This document shows positions 18,217-27,888 of a stretch of DNA of 64,000 nt, in pieces. The notes beneath the pieces were generated by a model. It saw only the letters and a program-made list of their open reading frames with translations. It ran no database searches and was not told the origin of the DNA. The stretch is from Psychrobacter piscatorii. Lineage in GTDB: Bacteria; Pseudomonadota; Gammaproteobacteria; Pseudomonadales; Moraxellaceae. Positions within the stretch are counted from its first letter, which is position 1; each line of letters starts with the position of its first letter. Position numbers and translations under genes: made by a program. The stretch is from NCBI RefSeq assembly GCF_904846415.1, contig NZ_CAJHAR010000003.1, positions 62,001 through 126,000 on the forward strand, written 5' to 3'.

Positions 18217-19209
18217 ATGAACGATACTAAAACTGATTTGACCCATGAGCAATTTATCACAACAGCTATTGACGCGATTAATACTGAGATATCTGCATTA
18301 GCATTGTTGACAGAGCAGATAGATGACAGGTTTGCACAAGCATGTGACGTTATTTTGGCTTGTCAGGGTCGAGTGGTAGTAACGGGCATGGGTAAATCAG
18401 GATTGATTGGACGTAAAATAGCAGCGACTTTTGCCTCGACGGGTACGCCTGCTTTTTTTATGCATCCTGGTGAGGCAGGTCATGGCGATTTGGGCATGCT
18501 TGTTAAAGGTGATGTACTGCTTGCTATCTCGAACTCTGGTGAATCAGATGAGATTAAGATGCTACTGCCGGTAGTCAAACATTTGAACATTCCTCTAATC
18601 AGCATCAGCCGTGATAAACGCGGTATGCTGCCACGAGCTGCTGATATTGCTTTGACCCTTGGCCATTCACAAGAGGCTTGTCCGCTCAATCTTGCCCCTA
18701 CATCGAGTACAACGGCTACCTTAGCGTTAGGGGATGCTCTAGCGGTCGCCTTGGTACATGCACGTAACTTCACTTCTGAGGACTTTGCATTATCACATCC
18801 GGCAGGCGCATTAGGTCGTCAACTATTGACGCGTGTCGAAGATTTAATGCATACCAAGTCAGAAGATTTACCCTTGATTCACCAACAAGCACCGCTACAG
18901 CAAGCACTATTTACGATGTCTGCTGGACGCTTAGGGATGACAGTGGTGACTGATGATAATGAGAAAGTCGTTGGGGTATTTACAGATGGTGACTTACGCC
19001 GTGGTCTTGAAAAAGGTATCGATCTACAAACGCCGATGAATGAGGTAATGGTCAGTAACCCACGCCATATCAATAAAACAATGCGCGCCTCGGATGCCTT
19101 AAGTGTCATGAATGAGAATGGTATCAGTCAGTTACTAATTATTGATGATGAAGATCGTTTGGAAGCAGTCATTACTGTTCATGATTTATTACAAGCTGGT
19201 GTAAAGTAA
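18217..19209 (+). CDS. kdsD: Arabinose-5-phosphate isomerase (KdsD)
   Basis: Converts ribulose 5-phosphate to arabinose 5-phosphate for Kdo synthesis. An N-terminal SIS domain holds VVVTGMGKSGLIGRKIAATFASTGTPAFF and the motif HPGEAGHGDLGM, with SNSGESDEI for phosphosugar binding. Two CBS domains follow from about residue 210 (VEDLMHT...; MNEVMVSNPRHI...). Its 330 residues match KdsD. It heads the Kdo/LPS transport block, with kdsC 76 bases downstream, which supports KdsD over other SIS-CBS paralogues such as GutQ. Confidence 0.96.
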   Translation: MNDTKTDLTHEQFITTAIDAINTEISALALLTEQIDDRFAQACDVILACQGRVVVTGMGKSGLIGRKIAATFASTGTPAFFMHPGEAGHGDLGMLVKGDVLLAISNSGESDEIKMLLPVVKHLNIPLISISRDKRGMLPRAADIALTLGHSQEACPLNLAPTSSTTATLALGDALAVALVHARNFTSEDFALSHPAGALGRQLLTRVEDLMHTKSEDLPLIHQQAPLQQALFTMSAGRLGMTVVTDDNEKVVGVFTDGDLRRGLEKGIDLQTPMNEVMVSNPRHINKTMRASDALSVMNENGISQLLIIDDEDRLEAVITVHDLLQAGVK

Positions 19210-19285
19210 TTTATCGATAGTTGATAGAACGATTGGTTTTTCATATAAAATAGTTAGAAAAATATTCGTCAAAAAGAGACAAATA

Positions 19286-19852
19286 ATGCAAGATTTAATA
19301 AAAAAAGCAGGACAAGTAAAACTATTGGTCATGGATGTCGATGGGATTTTATCTAATGGTCAAATTATCTATGACGCTAATGGTATCGAAACCAAAGCGT
19401 TTTCAGTACAGGATGGCGTTGGTGTTAAGTCTCTAGCGCGTTATGGTATTTTAACTGCTATTATTACTGGGCGTAGCAGTGCTATGGTTGATAAACGTGC
19501 AACAGAAATGGGTGTCAATCACGTGGTACAAGGACGGGATGATAAGCTCATTGCACTAAAAGAGTTATTATCGTCTCTTGACCCTTCGCTCAATATTACT
19601 GCTGCCGACTGCGCTTATATGGGTGATGACTTACCAGATATTAAAGCGATGCAAACGGTAGGGTTTGCAGCAACCGTGCCCAATGCACACGCGGAAGTCA
19701 TAAAACGCAGTGACATGGTCACCACTCGAGCAGGTGGTACCGGCGCAGTACGTGAGGTATGTGATCTTATTTTGAAAGGTCATGGGCATTATCAAGATTT
19801 TATCGCACATTATACGCTTGATGAAACTCAAGCTCAGGATGAACTGTCGTGA
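19286..19852 (+). CDS. kdsC: 3-deoxy-D-manno-octulosonate 8-phosphate phosphatase
   Basis: HAD-superfamily tetrameric phosphatase that makes free Kdo. The nucleophile motif VMDVDGILSNG lies near residue 15, with FSVQDGVGVKSL, AIITGRSS and YMGDDLPDIKAMQTVG for metal binding. Its 188 residues are typical for the C0-type enzyme. Its stop codon overlaps the GTG start of lptC, implying coupled translation. Confidence 0.95.
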   Translation: MQDLIKKAGQVKLLVMDVDGILSNGQIIYDANGIETKAFSVQDGVGVKSLARYGILTAIITGRSSAMVDKRATEMGVNHVVQGRDDKLIALKELLSSLDPSLNITAADCAYMGDDLPDIKAMQTVGFAATVPNAHAEVIKRSDMVTTRAGGTGAVREVCDLILKGHGHYQDFIAHYTLDETQAQDELS

Positions 19853-20433
19853 ATACACGTGTTCTCATTATATTAGCGTTGATTATTGCCGGTATTGCGG
19901 GCTGGTTTTTCCAGCAGCAAGGGGATGTATCGCCACCAGTCAATATCGAGACGACAGATGTCGATTATGAAGCTACTGACATCAAAGCAGTTCAGACAAA
20001 TGAGCAAGGTGAGACTGAGTACGAACTTACTGCGGAGTCTTTGACGCATAATCCTGAAACCAATCAGGATGAGATGTCAGGCATCACGATGAATTGGGAG
20101 CCGTCAACAGAGCAGCGCTACCGTATTCAAGCAGGTAGCGCAGCCATCAGTCAGCAAACAGGGGAGTTGAGCTTATCAGGTGGTTTTACACTGGTTAGCG
20201 AAGGTGATAAAGAGGCGTCTGATATTGAGCCAATCAAAGTGACTGGTAGTACCCTAAAAGGCAATACAAAGTCTGGTCAAGTGTATAGCGATGAACCTGT
20301 CAAAATTGAACAAGGGATGAATCGTTTTGAAGCATCCAGCATGACCGCCAATCTGGAAACGGGTGAATATGAGTTTGGGCAAGTTGCTGTCGCTTTTACG
20401 CCCGCTGATCGTCAAGACAAAGCATTATTTTAA
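19849..20433 (+). CDS. lptC: LPS export ABC transporter periplasmic protein LptC
   Basis: Bitopic inner-membrane protein that passes LPS from LptB2FG to LptA. One N-terminal transmembrane segment (residues 3-19, VLIILALIIAGIAGWFF) is followed by a periplasmic beta-jellyroll, with YELTAESLTHNP and ASSMTANLETG resembling the family. The start is GTG at 19849, overlapping the kdsC stop by four bases. The sequence is weakly conserved, as is usual for LptC, and the assignment rests partly on position between kdsC and lptA. Confidence 0.9.
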   Translation: MNTRVLIILALIIAGIAGWFFQQQGDVSPPVNIETTDVDYEATDIKAVQTNEQGETEYELTAESLTHNPETNQDEMSGITMNWEPSTEQRYRIQAGSAAISQQTGELSLSGGFTLVSEGDKEASDIEPIKVTGSTLKGNTKSGQVYSDEPVKIEQGMNRFEASSMTANLETGEYEFGQVAVAFTPADRQDKALF

Positions 20434-20514
20434 ACTAGCGCTTTTTACGACATTAAAACAGCAGCTAGCATGAAGTTTGCAAATCCTATCACCAATTACG
20501 AAACGAGTTATTAT

Positions 20515-21069
20515 ATGAAATCTAAATTTTTGCCTACTTTATGCGCATCAATCTGCTCACATAAACTACGTGTTGTTCCAACGTTTGTGTTGTTAGCCCT
20601 ACCATTGTATAGCCATGCACTGCCATCAGATGCCAATCAGCAAATCAAGCTACTAGCGGATAAGGCCACTTATAGTGAGCGTACTGGCGTTACTAGTTAC
20701 TCAGGTAATGTCATTATTACTCAAGGCACTTTTAAAATGACTGCGGACAATATCACAGTCAATCTCTCGCAGCAGCGCAGCATTAATTCAGCAGTGGCGA
20801 CGGGTCGTCCAGCTACTATGCAGCAGGTTGTGACGCAAGAAAAAGGCTTAGCAAAAGGTCAGGCAAATAAGATTGATTATAACGCGGTATCTGGCATTAT
20901 CACCTTAACAGGAAATGCCAAGCTGGTTCAGAATGGGGCAAGTTTTGCCGGTAATGTCATTCGTTATAGTCTAAAAGCAGGTGATGTAGAAGCGACCGCT
21001 GGTGGTAATCAGCGAGTAGAGTTGGTATTTCCACCAAACAATAATACCAACCAAAGTGGCGTTCGCTAA
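20515..21069 (+). CDS. lptA: LPS transport periplasmic protein LptA
   Basis: Periplasmic OstA-fold bridge protein carrying LPS to the outer-membrane LptDE complex. It has a signal peptide with hydrophobic core TFVLLALPLYSHA, then mature repeats of the family: KATYSERTGVTSYSGNVIITQGTFKMTADNI (read here as separate strand motifs) and the later NKIDYNAVSGIITLTGNAKL. I prefer the ATG at 20515 because a weak GAG site precedes it. An earlier in-frame ATG at 20470 would add 15 residues and lacks any ribosome-binding site. It lies between lptC and lptB. Confidence 0.9.
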   Translation: MKSKFLPTLCASICSHKLRVVPTFVLLALPLYSHALPSDANQQIKLLADKATYSERTGVTSYSGNVIITQGTFKMTADNITVNLSQQRSINSAVATGRPATMQQVVTQEKGLAKGQANKIDYNAVSGIITLTGNAKLVQNGASFAGNVIRYSLKAGDVEATAGGNQRVELVFPPNNNTNQSGVR

Positions 21070-21135
21070 TTTGGCCAACCAAAGCATAAATAGGTTTTTG
21101 GTAGTATACGAATATCGTGAAAGCAAGAGTAAGTT

Positions 21136-21915
21136 ATGAGTGACAATAAAAATATAGATTCTTCAGTATCAAATAGCAATACGGCGCCTGTCGCTCGCTT
21201 GACTATGCAAAACTTGGGTAAACGTTACGGCAAGCGCTGGGTAGTCAAAGATGTCTCGTTTTCTGTTGAGCAAGGCCAAGTTGTTGGACTGCTAGGCCCG
21301 AATGGTGCTGGTAAAACGACCAGTTTTTACATGGTGGTGGGACTGGTCAATATGGATAAGGGCCGTGTCACTCTAGGAAAAATGGATCTGTCTAAATACG
21401 CTATGCATGAGCGTGCTCGTGCTGGTATTGGTTATTTGCCGCAAGAAGCGTCGATTTTCCGTAAATTATCTATCGAAGACAATATATTAGCCATTTTGCA
21501 GACTCGTACAGAATTAAGTAAAGCTGAGCAGCAGCAAGAGCTTGAAAAACTGATTGGCGAATTCCATTTAGAACATGTACGTACCTCACTGGGAATGAGT
21601 GTGTCAGGCGGCGAGCGTCGTCGCTGTGAAATTGCTCGTGCGCTAGCAGCGGATCCTAAATTTATCTTATTGGATGAGCCGTTTGCTGGTGTAGACCCCA
21701 TTTCTGTTGGTGATATCAAGGATGTCATTTTGACATTGAAAAATCGTGGTATTGGTGTCTTAATCACTGACCACAATGTTCGTGATACGTTAGCCATCTG
21801 TGAAAAAGCTTATATCGTTTCAGAAGGGGCTATCATTGCTGAAGGTACTTCATCTGAAGTCTTAGAAAATGATCTGGTGAAATCTGTTTACTTAGGTAAA
21901 GATTTTCAAGTATAG
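21136..21915 (+). CDS. lptB: LPS export ABC transporter ATP-binding protein LptB
   Basis: ATPase of the LptB2FG complex. Walker A is [13 protein letters not shown] near residue 55, the Q-loop region is [13 protein letters not shown], the signature is [17 protein letters not shown], Walker B is [13 protein letters not shown], and the switch His lies in [11 protein letters not shown]. All are family-specific for LptB. Its 259 residues include an N-terminal 20-residue polar extension. The rpoN and hpf genes that often follow lptB are absent; radA comes next after a 267-base spacer. Confidence 0.96.
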   Translation: MSDNKNIDSSVSNSNTAPVARLTMQNLGKRYGKRWVVKDVSFSVEQGQVVGLLGPNGAGKTTSFYMVVGLVNMDKGRVTLGKMDLSKYAMHERARAGIGYLPQEASIFRKLSIEDNILAILQTRTELSKAEQQQELEKLIGEFHLEHVRTSLGMSVSGGERRRCEIARALAADPKFILLDEPFAGVDPISVGDIKDVILTLKNRGIGVLITDHNVRDTLAICEKAYIVSEGAIIAEGTSSEVLENDLVKSVYLGKDFQV

Positions 21916-22182
21916 CCTGCAGCGCTAAATCATTTTTTACTCATATTTTTATCTACACGAACTGCTGGTTTTAGCATTGCGACTAACTTATCAAGCCAGC
22001 AGTCAACATCTTCATTATATTTAGAATAACCTACGCTTAGCGTTCTCCCTTCTATCAAATACAGCTTTCGATATTCCCAACTGGCTGATCGCGACAAACA
22101 CTCTTACATTCGCACTCATCAAAGAGCGTACGATAGTTTATTCATTATTCTCGACTAATTATCTGAATAAGGCTCATCATTT

Positions 22183-23619
22183 ATGGCAAAAAATAAAAGC
22201 AGTTATGTCTGTCAGCATTGCGGTGCACATTTTGGCAAATGGGCAGGGCAGTGTACAGATTGTGGCGAATGGAATAGCTTGGTAGAAGCGCCAAATGTCA
22301 GTATGCCGCATCACAATAAAAGTACCGCCAAGCCTAATGCCAGCCGATCCACTTCTCGTAATACTGCTACACCAGCTGGTAACTACTCTGGCACTCACAG
22401 CGCAGTTATGCCACTTAACGCAGTCAGTGTGACGTTAGATACACGCTTGCCAACAGGCATCAGTGAGTTTGACCGTGTGCTAGGTGGCGGGTTGGTAGCA
22501 GGCTCTGTCGTACTAATCGGTGGTGATCCTGGTATTGGTAAGTCAACCATATTATTGCAGACTGCGACCAATATGGCACGTGCCGATTCTTTGGCAGGTA
22601 GCGCGCTTTATGTGACTGGCGAAGAGTCACTTGCACAGGTGGCCATGCGTGCCAAACGCTTAGATTTACCTGCTGATAGGCTTCGCGTACTGGCAGAAAC
22701 CAATGTAGAAACCATTTGTGCGGCCTTGACCCAAGAGCAGCCAGCCATTGCTATTATTGACTCTATCCAGACTATTTATACTGACGCCATCAATTCTGCA
22801 CCAGGCGGTGTCAGTCAAATCAGAGAGTCTGCCGCGATTTTAACGCGCTATGCAAAGCAAACAGGCACAGCGCTATTTTTAGTGGGCCATGTGACGAAAG
22901 AAGGTACTTTGGCAGGCCCACGTGTACTTGAGCATATGGTCGATACGGTATTGTATTTTGAAGGTCAGTCTGACTCACGTTTTCGAATGATTCGTGCGGT
23001 CAAAAACCGTTTTGGTGCGGTTAACGAGCTGGGTATTTTTGGCATGACTGACATGGGGCTAAAAGAAGTCGCTAATCCGTCAGCGATATTTTTGAGCCGT
23101 TATGATAAGCCCGTTGCTGGATCTGTCGTTATGGTTAGCCGTGAAGGGACTAGGCCGTTACTGGTTGAGGTGCAAGCGTTGGTGGATGACTCCCAAGGAC
23201 AGCCTAGACGCATGGCATTGGGTTTGGACTTCCAGCGTTTGTCTATGCTACTAGCAGTGATGCACCGTCATGGTGGCATTCATACCAGTGGACAAGACGT
23301 GTATGTCAACGTTGTTGGTGGCGTCAAAGTCATAGAGACTGGGTCTGATTTGGCAGTGTTATTGGCATGCGCCTCGAGTATCAAAGAGAAACCATTACCA
23401 TCGTCATTAGCAGTGTTTGGTGAGGTCGGTTTATCTGGTGAAATCCGTCCAGTACCCAACGGTCAAGAGCGTTTAAAAGAAGCGATGAAGCATGGGTTCA
23501 AACACGCGATTATTCCAAAGGCCAATGCACCCGCTAAAGACGCGCCTCAATTTAAAGGAATCAATGTGATTGCTGTTGAACGTCTTGACGATGCTATCGA
23601 AAGTGCGTTTGAGCTATAG
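22183..23619 (+). CDS. radA: DNA repair protein RadA (Sms)
   Basis: DnaB-like branch-migration helicase of homologous recombination. A four-Cys zinc finger (Cys10, Cys13, Cys24, Cys27) is followed by a Ser/Thr/Asn-rich linker, a RecA-like ATPase with Walker A GGDPGIGKSTILLQ near residue 110, the RadA-specific KNRFG motif (VKNRFGAVNELG), and a Lon-protease-like C-terminal domain (LAVFGEVGLSGEIRPV). Its 478 residues match the family. It is alone, ending at a bidirectional terminator shared with the RlpA-like gene. Confidence 0.96.
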   Translation: MAKNKSSYVCQHCGAHFGKWAGQCTDCGEWNSLVEAPNVSMPHHNKSTAKPNASRSTSRNTATPAGNYSGTHSAVMPLNAVSVTLDTRLPTGISEFDRVLGGGLVAGSVVLIGGDPGIGKSTILLQTATNMARADSLAGSALYVTGEESLAQVAMRAKRLDLPADRLRVLAETNVETICAALTQEQPAIAIIDSIQTIYTDAINSAPGGVSQIRESAAILTRYAKQTGTALFLVGHVTKEGTLAGPRVLEHMVDTVLYFEGQSDSRFRMIRAVKNRFGAVNELGIFGMTDMGLKEVANPSAIFLSRYDKPVAGSVVMVSREGTRPLLVEVQALVDDSQGQPRRMALGLDFQRLSMLLAVMHRHGGIHTSGQDVYVNVVGGVKVIETGSDLAVLLACASSIKEKPLPSSLAVFGEVGLSGEIRPVPNGQERLKEAMKHGFKHAIIPKANAPAKDAPQFKGINVIAVERLDDAIESAFEL

Positions 23620-23652
23620 GTAGTCTCGGAGAAATATAAAGGATGTTATCAA

Positions 23653-23687
23653 AAAAGCGCCTAACTCATGATAAGTTAGGCGCTTTT
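23653..23687. terminator. Bidirectional terminator between radA and the RlpA-like gene
   Basis: A perfect 14-bp stem (AAAAGCGCCTAACT and its complement) with a 7-base loop, flanked by A and T runs so that it works in both directions. Confidence 0.92.
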
Positions 23688-23716
23688 AGTATTTACTTTA
23701 TATGGATTATCTAAAA

Positions 23717-24331
23717 TTAAGGCCCTGAAACACGCTCAATAGAAACGTTACCAACACCTTTGTTTGTGATACCTAAACGCTTAGCAGCGCCATAAGATAA
23801 GTCCATAACACGGTTGCCATGGAATGGGCCACGATCGTTAACTTTTACCACAACGCTCTTGCCGTTAGTTTTATTGGTAACTTTAACATAGCAGTTTAAT
23901 GGTAGTGAGCGATGTGCTGCAGTCAAACCATTCATGTCAAAGGTTTCACCACTGGCTGTTTTACGACCATGAAACTTACGACCGTACCAAGAGGCAAGAC
24001 CAGTTTGCTTAAATTTACTAACAGAGTTAGAAGCTACTGCGGTTAGGCGCTCTAGTACATCTTCATCATTAGTTACTTGAGTGGTATCACTCGCTAATAG
24101 TGAGCTACTAAGTGCTAATGAAGTAGGCTGACGTGCTGATTTGACCAAACTTGATGCACCATCATGCTGGCGGCTAAGCTCACCAAGTACACGATCGATA
24201 TGGGAGGCGTTATCTTGCGAAATCATTGCAAGGGAGGTTTTTGCTTCTACAGCATTTACATTTGTAGCAACTGCAGAGCCAGCGAATAAAACTGCCGACA
24301 TAGTAAGTAAACCAGATAAACGCTTATTCAT
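23717..24331 (-). CDS. rlpA: RlpA-like septal ring protein (double-psi beta-barrel)
   Basis: An exported protein of 204 residues with an N-terminal signal peptide (MNKRLSGLLTMSAVLFAGSAVA, cleaved after about 22-27). A Ser-rich linker leads to a C-terminal double-psi beta-barrel: GLASWYGRKFHGRKTASGE, GLTAAHRSLPLN, VKVNDRGPF and MDLSYGAAKRLG, the RlpA signature. RlpA proteins are lytic transglycosylases acting on glycan strands without stem peptides at the septum. There is no lipobox and no SPOR domain, so this is a short soluble RlpA variant. It is convergent with radA. Confidence 0.88.
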   Translation of the reverse strand: MNKRLSGLLTMSAVLFAGSAVATNVNAVEAKTSLAMISQDNASHIDRVLGELSRQHDGASSLVKSARQPTSLALSSSLLASDTTQVTNDEDVLERLTAVASNSVSKFKQTGLASWYGRKFHGRKTASGETFDMNGLTAAHRSLPLNCYVKVTNKTNGKSVVVKVNDRGPFHGNRVMDLSYGAAKRLGITNKGVGNVSIERVSGP

Positions 24332-25240
24332 AAATACCTCTATAACTTATACACCAAAACCTAACTCTAAATTTTTAGATTGAGTATGACAGCGTTAGAC
24401 CAATCTAACAGTGAATCAAACTCTAGAATCTTCATATTAATCTATTGTTTTTATAGCGATTAATATTTAGGGCGAGACTCTTATAGGTTTCAATATATGG
24501 TAATTTTTCATTTTATGATCATAAGTAGCGGTAGTAATGACCGTAGTTACTTAGGACATGCTTAAATGATAGTCAGCGATATTCATTGAGTACTTATATT
24601 TAACTTAGAGAGTAAGTACCAATGTCACTATATGTCGTATCTATAAAACTTCCGATATACAAACTTTCTGATATTGCTAAAGTAATGAAGGGTTTAAACG
24701 TTGTTGCGTGATGCTTTGTTATTAAACCGTTAATTAAGTAGTGTATTTGAAAGTCTGAAATCTACAAGATGCTAACTATACGACCAATCTACAACCAAAG
24801 TATAATTAAATGCAAAGTTTGTTAGTGGCTATGTACGGGTTATGTATCAAAGTACAGTAAAACGAGGTTAACGCAATTTTTTGTAAAAAACAAGGAATAA
24901 AATATTTCAGCCCTGATTTACAATTCATTTTTGTTAAAAAAATCTTTGTTAATGATAGTATGATACAAGTAATTAATTAACAATGATTTATGTCTTATGA
25001 CAGCCTTTTGATAGGCTGATCATGACTGGAGATTATGTAGTATGTATTAAAAGTAACAAAATATTAATAGTAGAAAAATCGCTGACATTTTGACTTAATC
25101 TAAACTTTGTTATTAATAATCATGCGCGAGTGCCTTATTTTATGCTCAGTGTTTTTGAGATATATAAATGATGCATGTTTGTCATATTTTAATGATAATT
25201 TACTAATATTTTATATATAAGGTGCTGATTTTAAGTGTTT
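24332..25240. other. 900-base AT-rich region without a recognisable gene
   Basis: No ORF of useful size is seen in either direction. The sequence has long A/T runs and one short hairpin (CAGCCT 25001-25006 with AGGCTG 25013-25018) without a T-tract. It includes the rlpA promoter region. It may hold an unrecognised small RNA or be decayed DNA. Confidence 0.5.
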
Positions 25241-26389
25241 TTAACCAGACTTGTGAGTGTGAATCGACATTAATAAGCCAAAACCTGCCATCAAAGTCAC
25301 GATAGCGGTACCACCATAGCTGATAAAAGGGAGGGGTACGCCAACAACAGGTAAAATACCGCCAACCATACCAACATTGACGAATATATAAACGAAGAAA
25401 GACATGGCAATAGCGCCAGCTAATAGCCTGCTATAAACGTCAGGATGGGTGAAAGCGATATATAGGGCACGCGACAAAAGGCAAAAGTAAATAAACATCA
25501 GTAGCATGACACCTAGTAAACCAAATTCTTCAGAGAAAGCTGCAATAATAAAGTCAGTATGACCTTCCGGTAAAAAATGCAGATGCGACTGTGTGCCTTC
25601 TAAATACCCTTTGCCAGTGAGGCCGCCTGAACCAATAGCGGTCTTTGATTGGATAATATTCCACCCAGCACCTTGCACATCGGCTTCAGGATTAAGTAGG
25701 GTTAGGACACGCGTACGCTGATAATCATGTAACAAAAAGTTCCAAGCAAACGCAATGAAAGGTATCGCTAAAATCACAGCAGCAGAAATTAAGCGCCAAG
25801 ATAATCCAGCTAAGAACAGCACAAAAATGCCACTGGCAGCGACTAAAAGCGAAGTACCAAGATCAGGCTCTTTTGCAATCAATAATACGGGTACGATAAT
25901 CAATGCCAGAGTAATGGCAATACTGGACGGCGATGGCGGAAGGTCACGTTTGGACAAAAACCAAGCACACATCATCGGCATACCAAGCTTCATAAACTCT
26001 GATGGCTGCACACTACCAAACCCAGGCAAGTTGATCCAACGCTGAGCACCCATACGCACTTCACCGATGATATCAACCAATACCAACAATATAAGCCCTA
26101 ACACATAAAATATAGGCGTAAAGGTACGGTAAAGACTTGGCGGTATTTGTGCCATCGCAAACATCACGGTGAATGCTACACCGTAACTCACCATCTGACG
26201 TATGACCATGCTAACGTCTTGACTGGCAGCACTATATAAAATCGTCAGGCCAATGCAGCAAACCGTTAACAAAAGCAAGGTCAACCATGGATCGATGTGA
26301 ATACGTTGCCAGATCGTTGGTGCATGACTTTGGCCTAAGTGATGGCTCTGACGTGAAAAACGGTATTGCGGGTTAGAAGACATAGGCAA
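25241..26389 (-). CDS. rodA: Peptidoglycan glycosyltransferase RodA (MrdB)
   Basis: SEDS-family glycan polymerase of the elongasome. It is a 382-residue polytopic protein with about ten membrane segments and the SEDS signatures MSYGVAFTVMF, AKEPDLGTSLLVAASG, a loop with TAIGSGGLTGKG (conserved Asp/Gly region), LPEGHTDFIIAAFSEEFGLLG and the C-terminal GGILPVVGVPLPFISYGG. The last patterns are shared with FtsW, but the shorter length and the LPEGHTDFI form fit RodA. The usual partner gene mrdA (PBP2) is not adjacent. Confidence 0.94.
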   Translation of the reverse strand: MPMSSNPQYRFSRQSHHLGQSHAPTIWQRIHIDPWLTLLLLTVCCIGLTILYSAASQDVSMVIRQMVSYGVAFTVMFAMAQIPPSLYRTFTPIFYVLGLILLVLVDIIGEVRMGAQRWINLPGFGSVQPSEFMKLGMPMMCAWFLSKRDLPPSPSSIAITLALIIVPVLLIAKEPDLGTSLLVAASGIFVLFLAGLSWRLISAAVILAIPFIAFAWNFLLHDYQRTRVLTLLNPEADVQGAGWNIIQSKTAIGSGGLTGKGYLEGTQSHLHFLPEGHTDFIIAAFSEEFGLLGVMLLMFIYFCLLSRALYIAFTHPDVYSRLLAGAIAMSFFVYIFVNVGMVGGILPVVGVPLPFISYGGTAIVTLMAGFGLLMSIHTHKSG

Positions 26390-26665
26390 AGTTTGGCTAG
26401 CAGTTGGAGTAAAAGGGAGAGGTTATCTAAGCTGTTTCATATAAGATATGTGATGAGTATTTGACGGTCTCTAGTTTAATAGAAGCTCATGGACAAAAAA
26501 ACAAGCAGATACTTAACATCTAGGCAATAAAGTCACTGAAGTATAAAAGTGATAAGGATAAGTGTTAATTATGAATATCCTGCCTCAGATTAGAGGCGAT
26601 AGTTTAGCCTGCCTGCTGAAAATTTGATAGTATCGATAAAACGTTTTTAGCGGTAGATTCCTGCA

Positions 26666-27634
26666 ATGATAAAATCAAAAAACCATAACTATGGACAAAT
26701 CCAGAAGCCTATTCTTGCACTGGTTGTTTGTATGAGTAGCATCAGTGTTCATGCCGCCATCATCAGTGATAATAGTGAACGCCGTATCGAAGTGCGTCAA
26801 GGCAGTGGCGATACTAGCAATGCTTATATATCGCCTTCTAACAATGTCTCTGGTCAGCGCCCTGGTGTCACTATGTTAAGTGGCGCAAATACATCAAATG
26901 GCGATAGTATGCAAAGCTTGATTGCACAAAAGCAGCGTGATTTTGAAATTGATGCCAGTCTATCTATCGAAGAAAACAAACGTGTCAATGTGAATCAACG
27001 AAGACCGACTTATAATACAACTTACCGTAATAACAGCTACAGCACAGCGAATAATACCTATAATAGTGCCAATAACGATCTTACGAGCATGGACTTTAAT
27101 GCATGGCTCAACAGCAATAGTTACCGTGCTAGGCAAGTAGCCGAATATCAGCGCTATTTGAGCGCGCGTGTGGGTGCACAAAATGTACCACCACTGTCTC
27201 AGCTACTTACCACCGCGCGCAGCTGGGACAAATGCGGTTATGAGCCTTATCAGCTGCCACCGCAAGAGCTATGGGCCAATATTGTACCGACCCTACGTCT
27301 GTATAGCGAACTAAAAAACCAAGGAGTTTTACCTTTGAGCACCGAGATACGCTCGGTATACCGTAGCCCTGGGCTCAACGACTGTGCTGGCGGTGCTGGC
27401 AGTAGCAAGCATATGAATGCAAGTGCCATGGATATTTGGGTGCCAGAGTACGAAGACAACCTATGGCGGCTTAGTACGATGCAGGATGGCCTATGCCAGT
27501 TTTGGCAATATCAAGGACAGTCTTACAACTTTGGCTTGGGTTTATACGCCACGGGTGCAATTCATCTCGATACCGATGGTTATCGTAAATGGGGTTTCAA
27601 CCATGCCAGTAGTAGCTCTTCTTGTCGCTATTAG
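26666..27634 (+). CDS. Secreted M15-type D,D-carboxypeptidase-like protein
   Basis: Begins with a signal peptide (hydrophobic LALVVCMSSISVHA, cleaved near residue 31). A long Asn/Ser/Tyr-rich unstructured region follows, to about residue 140. The C-terminal domain resembles Peptidase_M15_3: STEIRSVYRSPGLNDCAGGA, GSSKHMNASAMDIWVP (with SxHxxxxAxD zinc ligands) and a final GAIHLDTDGYRKW holding the third His. Expected to trim peptidoglycan peptides in the periplasm. It faces away from rodA across 276 bases, which fits a cell-wall role. The specific bond cleaved is unknown. Confidence 0.82.
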   Translation: MIKSKNHNYGQIQKPILALVVCMSSISVHAAIISDNSERRIEVRQGSGDTSNAYISPSNNVSGQRPGVTMLSGANTSNGDSMQSLIAQKQRDFEIDASLSIEENKRVNVNQRRPTYNTTYRNNSYSTANNTYNSANNDLTSMDFNAWLNSNSYRARQVAEYQRYLSARVGAQNVPPLSQLLTTARSWDKCGYEPYQLPPQELWANIVPTLRLYSELKNQGVLPLSTEIRSVYRSPGLNDCAGGAGSSKHMNASAMDIWVPEYEDNLWRLSTMQDGLCQFWQYQGQSYNFGLGLYATGAIHLDTDGYRKWGFNHASSSSSCRY

Positions 27635-27888
27635 ATAGTTAAGGGTTAACGCGTCATAAGCAAGCGCACCCTTAAATTAGTGACAATAAAAAAACTAGAA
27701 ACAGTATAATATCGCTTATAAATTTTAAAGCTAAATGATTAATAGGATGAGCTGGCTAGACGCGTAAGTTCACCAAAAAATTGTTTGGAATTAGGATTTC
27801 ATGTTCTAATAATGGCATGTTTATCAATTATCTTTACCTCCTTATCGCTCTTCAAGGAAGAAGATCACGGTTATTATAAGCGGGATTT

